Source: Chersky-840 sp035532735 (lineage in GTDB: Bacteria; Actinomycetota; Acidimicrobiia; Acidimicrobiales; UBA8190). Taken from it: a DNA stretch of 64,000 nt. The DNA lies in the NCBI GenBank assembly GCA_035532735.1, contig DATKQM010000031.1, positions 1 through 64,000 of the forward strand, read 5' to 3'. The notes under the pieces were generated by a model. The model worked only from the letters and a program-made list of their open reading frames with translations, made no database searches and had not been told where the DNA came from. Position numbers and translations under genes: made by a program. This document shows, piece by piece, positions 34,017 to 41,213 of the stretch; the first letter of the stretch is position 1, and the number at the start of each line of letters is the position of its first letter.

Positions 34017-35597
34017 TCAACAGGCGTAGTCGCCGTCGAGGCTGATCCCGTTGGCCTGATTGGTGTACTGGGTGACCCACACCCCGCCCGTGGGGAGGAC
34101 GTTCCCGTTCTGTGCGGCATAGGTCACCGCGTTCGCACAGTTGCCCTGGGGGTCGTTGGTGTACCACGCCACCCACAGCGGGACCGCGGGCTGGAAGTTC
34201 CCGGCGATGCCGTTCCAGGTGAGCGGGCTCGTGTAGATGCCGACGTTGTTCACCCCCGCACCTCGCAGCGCGTTGATGGCACCCAGGATGACCTGGTCGT
34301 TCTCGGCAGTGTTGGTGGACCAGTTGGCCCCTTCGATATCCAGCCACCACGTCACCAACGGGTTCACGCCCTGGGCCTGCGCGTACTGGTAGGCGTAGAC
34401 CCCGGCCTCGTACCCCCAGTTGCACGCCGGGTCACCGTTGCAGCCCGGTTGGGCGGTGGTGTCGGTCCCGTAGGTCATGAAGATGTAGAGGTTCAGCCCG
34501 CCCCCGGCCCACTGCGCCTCGTGGGCCAGGCAGGGGTTGGGAGACCCGTTGGCCTGGCCGGTGGCCTGGACGATGCCCACGGTGTGGCCCGATGGCAGCG
34601 TGCTGGTACACGCCGGCGGGTTGTCCTGGAACTTCGAGATGTCGTAGCCGAAGGTCCCCGACGGGTAGGCGCCGTTGGCGGCTACGCCCGTGCCCGGGCC
34701 GTCGGCGATGCCGACGACGGGGTTCGTGATGTGCTGGGGGGCGGAGCCGAAGTACCCGGCGTCGCCGAAGGAGGTCACCGCACCGTTGGAGTCGGTGAGC
34801 CAGTACCCACCGGGGTCGGCGGACGCGATGCCTACCACCGGCCGGGACAGGGCGTGACCGCCCAGTGACCCGTCATAGCTGGCGTCGCCGAAGGCGAAGA
34901 CCCCGCCGTCGGCCGCCACCATCAGGTACCCCCCGCCGTCGGGCGCGGTCCCACCGACGATCGGTGCCTGGAGTTTCAGGTTGCCCAGCGATCCGGCGAA
35001 CCCGGCGTCGCCGAAGGCGAAGACCCCGCCGTCCGATGCGAAGAGCCAGTAGCCACGGCCATCGGGCGTCGCCACCATCGAGACCACGGGCTTGGTGAGC
35101 TTGACGGCCCCCATCGACCCGTAGAACGGCGCGTTGAAGGCGAAGACCCCGCCGTCCGATGCCACCGTCCAGTACCCCCCGGTGGCGGGGTCCGCGGCGA
35201 TGCCGACCATGGGCTTGTTGAGTTTGACTGCCCCCATCGACCCGTAGAACCCGGCGTTGCCGAACGTGAACACCCCGCCGTCCGACGCCACGGTCCAGTA
35301 CCCGAGCCCACTCGCGCCCGACTGGCCCGTCGTGGGGGCGATGCCGACCATGGGTGCAGCCAGCCTGACCCCGCCCATGGACCCGTAGAAGGGGAGTCCC
35401 CCGAAAGCAAACACCCCGCCGTCCGAAGCCACGGTCCAGTACGCGGGGACGCCCTGGGTGGAGGCGGGGACTGCATCGTCGAGATGCCGGGGCGCGCCGC
35501 TTGGCGTCATCACGGCTGTCGAGACAACGGTGACCGCGATGATCGACGCACCGAGCGCGCGTCCGAGACGCGCCAGGTTGTGTGCGAGACGGGGCAT
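34017..35597 (-). CDS. Secreted protein: six-bladed DGG-repeat domain plus GH25-like/DUF1906-like domain
   Basis: A 526-residue exported protein. A signal peptide (about 1-35; RALGASIIAVTVVSTAV) is followed by six repeats of about 40 residues (53-300), each with the core YWTVASDGGVFAFG, a YGSMG turn and a PxVGI segment, suggesting a beta-propeller. The C-terminal domain (about 316-526) starts FGYDISKFQ, continues with TWWLDIEGANW and VGIYTSPLTWNGI and closes with VWVTQYTNQ. This is the TIM-barrel layout of GH25-like or DUF1906 proteins, with D and E in LDIEG as likely acids. It may cleave or bind cell wall. The last repeat is divergent. ATG 35597 is chosen because the signal peptide follows directly. 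Confidence 0.8.
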   Translation of the reverse strand: MPRLAHNLARLGRALGASIIAVTVVSTAVMTPSGAPRHLDDAVPASTQGVPAYWTVASDGGVFAFGGLPFYGSMGGVRLAAPMVGIAPTTGQSGASGLGYWTVASDGGVFTFGNAGFYGSMGAVKLNKPMVGIAADPATGGYWTVASDGGVFAFNAPFYGSMGAVKLTKPVVSMVATPDGRGYWLFASDGGVFAFGDAGFAGSLGNLKLQAPIVGGTAPDGGGYLMVAADGGVFAFGDASYDGSLGGHALSRPVVGIASADPGGYWLTDSNGAVTSFGDAGYFGSAPQHITNPVVGIADGPGTGVAANGAYPSGTFGYDISKFQDNPPACTSTLPSGHTVGIVQATGQANGSPNPCLAHEAQWAGGGLNLYIFMTYGTDTTAQPGCNGDPACNWGYEAGVYAYQYAQAQGVNPLVTWWLDIEGANWSTNTAENDQVILGAINALRGAGVNNVGIYTSPLTWNGIAGNFQPAVPLWVAWYTNDPQGNCANAVTYAAQNGNVLPTGGVWVTQYTNQANGISLDGDYAC

Positions 35598-35800
35598 GGA
35601 GTGGTTGCTGCGATCCTTGCTGCGCGATGGCGCGTGTCCAAGGCTCTCGTGGGTGTCAGAGAAACCGAGGTTCCGCTGTCCATTCTCACGGAGTGCGCAG
35701 CGCGAAGCAACGACGCCCCGAGAACCGTTGCCCACCTGCACCGATGCCTGGCGCCGTGGTGTGGCGGTGTGGGGAAACCACCGCCGGGGCCGGCCAGGGG

Positions 35801-37147
35801 TCAGGCCCTCAGCAGCTCCGCGACGCGGAAGGCGAGGTCGATGGCCTGCCGTGCGTTGAGACGGGGGTCACAGGTTGTGGTGTAGCGCTCATGGAGCTGG
35901 TCCTCGAGGATGTCGCCGTAGCCACCGAGGCATTCGGTGACGTCGTCCCCCGTCAGTTCGAGGTGCACACCTCCGGGCCAGGTCCCTGCGCCGTGGTGCG
36001 CGGCGAAGAACCCCTTGAGCTCGGTGAGGATGTCGTCGAAGCGTCGGGTCTTGCGGCCCCCGTCACTCACGAAGGTGTTGCCGTGCATCGGATCACAGGC
36101 CCAGACCACCGGATGTTGCGCGGCGGTGACCGCCTCGAGCAATGGTGGAAGGGACTGTGCGATGGCGGTGGCGCCCATACGGGTGATCAGGGTGAGCCGA
36201 CCCGGAGTCCGGTCGGGGTTCAGGCGGTCGCACAGCGCCACAACCTCGGATGGGGTGGTCGAGGCACCGATCTTGCATCCGACGGGGTTGTGGATCCCCG
36301 ACAGGAAGTCGATGTGGGCGCCGTCGAGCTGGCGGGTGCGCTCACCCACCCAGAGCATGTGGGCCGAGCAGTCGTACCAGTCGCCGGTGAGTGAGTCCAT
36401 GCGGGTGAGGGCCTCTTCGTACCCGAGGATGAGCGCGTCGTGGCTCGTATAGAAGTCGACCTGGTGCAATGACTGCTCCGCCTTCAGGTCGATCCCGCAC
36501 GCGGCCATGAAGCGCAGGGCCCGGTCGATCTCGCCGGCGATCTGCTCGTAGCGTCGCCCCTCTTCGCTCGAAGCCACGAACTGCTGGTTCCAGATGTGGA
36601 CCTGGGACAGATCGGCGAAGCCACCTTTGGTGAAGGCGCGCACGAGATTGAGTGTCGAGGCCGCCTGATGGTACGCAGCGATCAGCCGGCTCGGGTCGGC
36701 GATCCGGGCCGTGGCGTCGGGGGCGTCGTCGTTGACCATGTGACCGCGGAAGGCGGGGAGATCCACGTCGCCGACGCGCTCGGTGGGAGACGAACGCGGC
36801 TTGGCGAATTGTCCGGCGATGCGTCCCACCTTGAGGGCCGGGACGCCGGCTCCGTAGGTCAGGACCACGGCCATCTGCAAGATGACCTTGAGCTTGTCCC
36901 TGATGTCATCGGCCGAGAACTCGGCGAAGGACTCGGCACAGTCACCGGCCTGGAGGAGAAACGCCTTCCCGGCCGCCACCTCGGCCAGTGATGCCGTCAG
37001 GGTGCGCGCCTCACCTGCAAATACCAGCGGGGGGAGGTCGCCCAGTTCCTTGAGCACCCGGTCCAGGCCGTCCGCGTCGGGCCAATCCGGTTGCTGGGCG
37101 GCCGGGAGGTCCCGCCACCGCTGCGGGCTCCACTGGGCTCGGCTCAT
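35801..37147 (-). CDS. aroG: 3-deoxy-7-phosphoheptulonate (DAHP) synthase, class II
   Basis: A 448-residue class II enzyme that condenses phosphoenolpyruvate with erythrose 4-phosphate at the head of aromatic synthesis. LLQAGDCAESF holds the metal-binding Cys; KVGRIAGQFAKPRSSPTE, GFADLSQVHIWN, VGERTRQLDGAHIDF and WACDPMHGNT are family signatures. The start codon is eight bases after a minus-strand TACGCT -10 box, so the message is probably near-leaderless. It is divergent from nadD with only 39 bases between start codons. Feedback control cannot be judged from sequence. Confidence 0.95.
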   Translation of the reverse strand: MSRAQWSPQRWRDLPAAQQPDWPDADGLDRVLKELGDLPPLVFAGEARTLTASLAEVAAGKAFLLQAGDCAESFAEFSADDIRDKLKVILQMAVVLTYGAGVPALKVGRIAGQFAKPRSSPTERVGDVDLPAFRGHMVNDDAPDATARIADPSRLIAAYHQAASTLNLVRAFTKGGFADLSQVHIWNQQFVASSEEGRRYEQIAGEIDRALRFMAACGIDLKAEQSLHQVDFYTSHDALILGYEEALTRMDSLTGDWYDCSAHMLWVGERTRQLDGAHIDFLSGIHNPVGCKIGASTTPSEVVALCDRLNPDRTPGRLTLITRMGATAIAQSLPPLLEAVTAAQHPVVWACDPMHGNTFVSDGGRKTRRFDDILTELKGFFAAHHGAGTWPGGVHLELTGDDVTECLGGYGDILEDQLHERYTTTCDPRLNARQAIDLAFRVAELLRA

Positions 37148-37186
37148 GGGTCTACAGCGTAAATGCTCGACGCCTACGCTCGTGAC
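37148..37186. promoter_or_regulatory. Compact divergent promoter between aroG and nadD
   Basis: On the plus strand, TACGCT (37175-37180) ends six bases before the nadD GTG. On the minus strand, TACGCT (37161-37156) ends eight bases before the aroG ATG. Both transcripts would be leaderless or nearly so, and the two polymerase footprints overlap, so the genes should interfere with each other. Confidence 0.5.
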
Positions 37187-37819
37187 GTGGACGCGACGGT
37201 GGGGGGAGTCGGCGGGGAGACGGCGGCCCCGGGGCCTCGCATCGGCATCCTCGGTGGCACCTTCGACCCTGTCCATGTCGGTCACCTCGTGGCCGCGACG
37301 TGGGCACGAGAGGCGTTGAGCCTCGAGCGAGTGCTCCTGGTCGTGGCCAACGTGCCCTGGCAGAAGGCCGGTACCCGGGCCGTGACGCCAGCCGAGGACC
37401 GGTTCTCGATGGTGGAGGCGGCCGTGGCGGGGGTCACCGGAGTGGAGCCCTGTCGCGTGGAGATCGATCGGGGTGGTCCGAGCTACACCGTCGACACCGT
37501 GCGCGAGCTGCAAGTGGCGATGCCGAGCGTCCGGCCCTATGTGATCGTGGGTGCCGACGTGGCCGCCGAGCTCGGAACCTGGCAAGAGGTCGACGAGCTG
37601 CGCAAGGCGGTGATCCTCGTGGTGGTCGACCGCGGCGGCGTGGGACCGGGGGAGGACCCGCCGGGGTGGCATGTCGAGCGGCTGAGCATCCCGGCCCTCG
37701 ACATCTCGAGCAGCCAGCTCCGAGAGCGCCTGGCCCAGGGACGATCGGTGGACTTCCTCATTCCCGAGCCCGCCATACGTTGCATCCGTCAGCTAAATCT
37801 GTACGCTGGCACGAGATGA
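37187..37819 (+). CDS. nadD: Nicotinate-nucleotide adenylyltransferase
   Basis: A 210-residue enzyme joining NaMN and ATP to give NaAD in NAD synthesis. The nucleotidyl-transferase motif GILGGTFDPVHVGH has H30 and H33; PYVIVGADVAAELGTW and ISSSQLRERL are further signatures. I prefer the GTG at 37187 over the ATG at 37163 because the -10 box TACGCT lies between them and would put the mRNA start at this GTG. Its stop overlaps a 31-codon ORF that leads to rsfS. Confidence 0.93.
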   Translation: MDATVGGVGGETAAPGPRIGILGGTFDPVHVGHLVAATWAREALSLERVLLVVANVPWQKAGTRAVTPAEDRFSMVEAAVAGVTGVEPCRVEIDRGGPSYTVDTVRELQVAMPSVRPYVIVGADVAAELGTWQEVDELRKAVILVVVDRGGVGPGEDPPGWHVERLSIPALDISSSQLRERLAQGRSVDFLIPEPAIRCIRQLNLYAGTR

Positions 37820-37911
37820 ACAGCGCCGATGTCGTTCGAGCCGCCACGGGCCCCCAACGGGGGCGCCCGGGGGGTTTGACCGAGGTGGACGTGGCGGTTC
37901 CCGCCGCATGA
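37816..37911 (+). CDS. Possible 31-residue bridging ORF between nadD and rsfS
   Basis: The ATG overlaps the nadD TGA and its own TGA overlaps the rsfS ATG, ATGA at both ends. The product would be MNSADVVRAATG..., ending EVDVAVPAA, with no recognisable motif. The DNA inside contains the self-complementary GGGCCCCC-AACG-GGGGCGCCC. It could be a real micro-protein, a ribosome-reinitiation linker that couples rsfS to nadD, or coincidence. Confidence 0.3.
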   Translation: MNSADVVRAATGPQRGRPGGLTEVDVAVPAA

Positions 37912-38324
37912 CGGCATCCGCCGAGCCGGAATCGGCGGACAACGGACGCCCCGAGGTTCCCGAGGCTGCCCTGGTGGCGGCGCGGGCCGCGGGCACGAGG
38001 CTGGGCCAGAACACCGTCGTGCTTGCCATGGGGGAATACCTCGGAGTGACCGACGCCTTTGTGATCACGAGTGGCGCCAACAGCCGACAGGTCCGCAGCA
38101 TCGTCGAAGAGGTCGAGCACCAGGTGAAGGAGTCTGCCGGCCGCTCGCCGCGCGCCACCGAGGGTCTGCGCGACCTGACCTGGGTGCTCATGGACTACGG
38201 CGATTTCCTCGTCCATGTCTTCCAGGACGAGGCGCGCGCCTATTACGACCTCGAACGGCTGTGGGGCAATGCGCCGCGTCGTTCGGGCGACGAGATCCTC
38301 TCCGACCAGCGCGTCGACGACTGA
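37908..38324 (+). CDS. rsfS: Ribosome silencing factor RsfS
   Basis: A 138-residue protein that binds L14 on the large subunit and blocks subunit joining when nutrients are scarce. YLGVTDAFVITSGANSRQVRSI, GLRDLTWVLMDYGDFLVHVF and DEARAYYDLERLWGNAP are the conserved RsfS segments. The first 25 residues are a polar extension. In many actinobacteria a lytR-type gene separates nadD and rsfS; it is missing here. Confidence 0.93.
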   Translation: MTASAEPESADNGRPEVPEAALVAARAAGTRLGQNTVVLAMGEYLGVTDAFVITSGANSRQVRSIVEEVEHQVKESAGRSPRATEGLRDLTWVLMDYGDFLVHVFQDEARAYYDLERLWGNAPRRSGDEILSDQRVDD

Positions 38325-38339
38325 GCCCGGCGCCAAGTC

Positions 38340-38948
38340 TCACGGGGCCAGTGCCGCGAACTGGGCGGTGGTGGCCACGGGGACGAGGGCTCCACTCGCC
38401 ACCGGCACCTGGACGGGTTGGCCCATCAGCTCGAAGGTGACCCCGGTCACGCCGGGGAGGGTCGACGCCGTGAAGACGACCTGGGCCACGGCCTGGATCT
38501 CGGGCGGTCCGACGATCTGACCGAAGGTGCCTCCCAGGTTCACCGTGGCGGTGCCCCCGGCGATGTTGGCGGCAAGGACCGTCGTCTGTGTCGCCACCGC
38601 GCTCTGGAGTCCTGCCGCGGCTTCGACGTCGGTGGGCCCCGCCAGGAGCACTTTGAGCACCGTGGCCAGGTCGGGCGGGGACACCGTGACGTTGCGGGCC
38701 ACGGCCACCAGGTGACCGGTCGGGCCGATGAGGAAGATCTGCACCGGGACCGCGATCGGCGACGGGCCGGTGGTCACGGTGGTGGTGGACTGCGTAGGTG
38801 CCAGGAGGTCGAAGGGGATGCCGTGTCGTGACAACGCGGCGGGTTGCTTGTCGACAGGCACGCCACAGCCGGCTAGCCCGAGCGCCACAGCACACGTCGC
38901 CAACACGGTGACGGCGAGTCGGGGACCGGTCGTTCGGGAGACGGTCAT
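38340..38948 (-). CDS. GerMN-domain lipoprotein, LpqB-like
   Basis: A 202-residue lipoprotein. The signal peptide ends in the lipobox LAGC with C28 as the lipidated residue, a Thr-rich linker follows, and a GerMN domain (about 65-200; PVQIFLIGPTGHLVAVAR, LATVLKVLLAGPTDVEAAAG, TATVNLGGTF) makes up the rest. Its overlap with the MtrB-like kinase gene reproduces the mtrA-mtrB-lpqB order, where LpqB modulates MtrB. It is far shorter than mycobacterial LpqB, lacking the large C-terminal propeller. It converges on rsfS with a 15-base gap. Confidence 0.85.
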   Translation of the reverse strand: MTVSRTTGPRLAVTVLATCAVALGLAGCGVPVDKQPAALSRHGIPFDLLAPTQSTTTVTTGPSPIAVPVQIFLIGPTGHLVAVARNVTVSPPDLATVLKVLLAGPTDVEAAAGLQSAVATQTTVLAANIAGGTATVNLGGTFGQIVGPPEIQAVAQVVFTASTLPGVTGVTFELMGQPVQVPVASGALVPVATTAQFAALAP

Positions 38949-40447
38949 GCCAGGGTCTCCGCGTCGCGCCCGGGATCGGGCGCCAGAGCCAAGGCCGAGT
39001 CGTCTCCCGTCGGGAGCTCGATGACGAAACGGTTCTCACCATCAGCACCGGATTCGGCCCACACCCGACCGCCGTGCAGCCGCACGTGCTCGGCGACGAG
39101 TGAGAGCCCGAGCCCGGTGCCGTTGGTCACGCCGCGCTGGCCCGCCGCCTGGCCACGGTAGAAGCGCTCGAAGATCCGGTCGCGTTCGCCCGGTGCCACA
39201 CCGGGGCCGCGGTCGACCACCACGAAACGAACGGCTGGGCCCGGCCCGGGCTCGACGGCGATGCGGGTGACACCCCCTGCGTACTGCTCGGCGTTGTCGA
39301 CGAGGTTGGTGACGACCCGCTCGATGCGTCGCTTGTCGACCCAGAGGCGTAGTCCCGAGACGGCCGGGTCCACGTCGACAGGAACATCGCCGGCTCCTCC
39401 CGCCGCGGCGGCCTGGCGGGCGAGCTCACCCACCTCGACCTCGTCGAGGGAGAGCTCCGCCGACCCGGTGTCGACCCGGCTGATCTCGAGGAGGTCATCG
39501 ACCATGCGATGGAAGCGATGGAGCTCGGTGCTCAACAGGTCGAGGGCGTGTTGGCTGCGGGGGGGCAGCTCGTCGCGATGCGATTCGAGGACACCCAGCG
39601 ATGTCGCCAGGGTGGTGAGCGGCGAACGGAGCTCGTGGCTCACGTCGGCGGTGAATCGGACCTCGTGGTCGATCCGCTCTTGGAGGGCGTCGGTCATGCG
39701 GTTGAACGAGGACGCCAGGGCCGAGAGCTCGGCGTCGCCCTCGGCGAGGAGACGGGTGTCTAGGCTCCCGCCTGCGACGGTCTCCGCCGCGCGCGACACC
39801 TGAGCCAGTGGTCGGAGGGCCCGGCCGCTCGCCCATCGCCCGATCACCGCGCCCGCGGCGGTGGTCAACAGGGCCGCGCCGGTGAGGGCGAGGGCCAGGA
39901 TGCGCAGGGTCCGGCTCAGGTCGTCGAGCGAGAAGACCTCGAAATACGACGCGCTGACACTGGGGACGGGAAGTCCGACCCCCATCTGGGGCGTGTTGCC
40001 GAGCACGAAGTGCTGGGTTGCCGGTGTGCCCGACAGCACGAGGTCGCGCAGCGCGAGCGGGATGGCGTTCTCACCGACCGAGATCGACGTGGCGTACCAC
40101 TGGCCCTTGACCTCGAGGACCGAGCGCGACCCGGGGACGGTGTCGAGCGAGGCCAGCAGCTGAGTGATGTTCGGACTCGCCGAGCGCAACGACGACCGGG
40201 CCAACGACGCGTTCACGTAGGCCTGGCGCAAGATGGCTGTCTCGCGCTCTTTCAGAATGAACTGTCGGGCCGTGAAGTAGGTGAGCCCGGCCATGGTCGC
40301 CGACAGGGCCAGGGCGCCGAGCCCGAAGGTCACCGTGACGCGCGACCGAAGACCGAGGTTCGACCAGGGCCGCTTGCGTCGTCGGCGGGTGTGTTGCGGT
40401 GAGGCGTCGCCTGGGGGGCTGGCCCGGCGGGTGCGCAATCCGCGCAT
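38945..40447 (-). CDS. mtrB: MtrB-type sensor histidine kinase
   Basis: A 500-residue kinase. A basic cytoplasmic start and TM1 (about 38-60) precede an extracytoplasmic loop of about 115 residues, TM2 (about 180-203) and a HAMP domain (about 205-258). HisKA has H271 in FTADVSHELRSPL. The HATPase has the N box NLVDNAEQYAGG, then VVDRGPGVAPGERDRIFERF and GTGLGLSLV. It phosphorylates the MtrA-like regulator encoded eight bases upstream, and its stop overlaps the LpqB-like gene. In actinobacteria MtrAB controls cell-wall hydrolysis and osmotic responses; this role is inferred from order and similarity. Confidence 0.9.
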   Translation of the reverse strand: MRGLRTRRASPPGDASPQHTRRRRKRPWSNLGLRSRVTVTFGLGALALSATMAGLTYFTARQFILKERETAILRQAYVNASLARSSLRSASPNITQLLASLDTVPGSRSVLEVKGQWYATSISVGENAIPLALRDLVLSGTPATQHFVLGNTPQMGVGLPVPSVSASYFEVFSLDDLSRTLRILALALTGAALLTTAAGAVIGRWASGRALRPLAQVSRAAETVAGGSLDTRLLAEGDAELSALASSFNRMTDALQERIDHEVRFTADVSHELRSPLTTLATSLGVLESHRDELPPRSQHALDLLSTELHRFHRMVDDLLEISRVDTGSAELSLDEVEVGELARQAAAAGGAGDVPVDVDPAVSGLRLWVDKRRIERVVTNLVDNAEQYAGGVTRIAVEPGPGPAVRFVVVDRGPGVAPGERDRIFERFYRGQAAGQRGVTNGTGLGLSLVAEHVRLHGGRVWAESGADGENRFVIELPTGDDSALALAPDPGRDAETLA

Positions 40448-40455
40448 GCCGGCCC

Positions 40456-41133
40456 TCAGGTGGCCAGCTTGTAGCCCATCCCTCGCACGGTGAGGATGTG
40501 ACGGGGATTGGCGGGATCGGCCTCGATCTTGGTGCGGAGTCGCCGGATGTGGACGTCGACGAGCCGTCCGTCGCCGAAGTAGTCGTAGCCCCAGACCCGG
40601 TCGAGGAGTTGCTCGCGGCTCAGCACCTTGCCGGGATTGGTGGCCAGTTCACACAGGAGGCGGAACTCGGTACGGGTGCAGTGGACTTCGACCCCGGCGG
40701 TGCGCACCGTGCCTTCGTCGGGAAGGACTTCGACCTCTCCGAACGAGAGCACGTCGGGGGAGTCGACGGACCGGGATCGACGAAGCAGGGCCCGGATGCG
40801 CGCCGCGAGCTCCTTGGCCACGAAGGGCTTGGTGACGTAGTCATCCGCGCCGGCTTCGAGGCCCGCCACCACATCGTGGGTGTCGTTGCGCGCCGTCACC
40901 ATGATCACCGGCACCGCACTGGTCCGGCGCAGCTGCCGGCAGCACTCGAAGCCGTCGATGCCGGGCAACATGAGGTCGATGAGCACGACATCGGAGGGTT
41001 GGTCGGTGAAGTGCTCGAGCCCGACCTCGCCCGAGCCGGCCTCGTCGACCTCGTAGCCCTCGTCCTCGAGTGCCAATCGCATCGAGGCGCGGATGCGCTC
41101 GTCGTCCTCCACGAGGAGGATTCGGTTGCTCAT
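40456..41133 (-). CDS. mtrA: MtrA-type response regulator (OmpR family)
   Basis: A 225-residue regulator. The receiver domain has D10/D11, the phospho-accepting D53 (LIDLMLPG), T80 and K102. The C-terminal winged helix (about 125-225) contains FRLLCELATNPGKVLSREQLLDRVWGY-type residues, and its end YFGDGRLVDVHIRRLRTKIE is close to mycobacterial MtrA. It heads the mtrA-mtrB-lpqB unit. The 80-base gap to the upstream binding-protein gene probably contains its promoter, but I cannot pick one with confidence. Confidence 0.92.
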   Translation of the reverse strand: MSNRILLVEDDERIRASMRLALEDEGYEVDEAGSGEVGLEHFTDQPSDVVLIDLMLPGIDGFECCRQLRRTSAVPVIMVTARNDTHDVVAGLEAGADDYVTKPFVAKELAARIRALLRRSRSVDSPDVLSFGEVEVLPDEGTVRTAGVEVHCTRTEFRLLCELATNPGKVLSREQLLDRVWGYDYFGDGRLVDVHIRRLRTKIEADPANPRHILTVRGMGYKLAT

Positions 41134-41213
41134 GAGCGCCGGTTCATCGGGGACTGGTCACAAAAGGTACGTCAACCCGGGCGTGGCGCCCGGTCGGACC
41201 TGGTCGATGAAGA

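Noticed and set aside
35598..35800. Riboswitch (for example c-di-AMP type) in the leader of the secreted hydrolase-like gene
   Set aside because: I could not match conserved bases of any known riboswitch class in the minus-strand leader.
37163..37186. ATG at 37163 as the nadD start
   Set aside because: It would lie upstream of the TACGCT -10 box that fits the GTG at 37187; kept only as an alternative.
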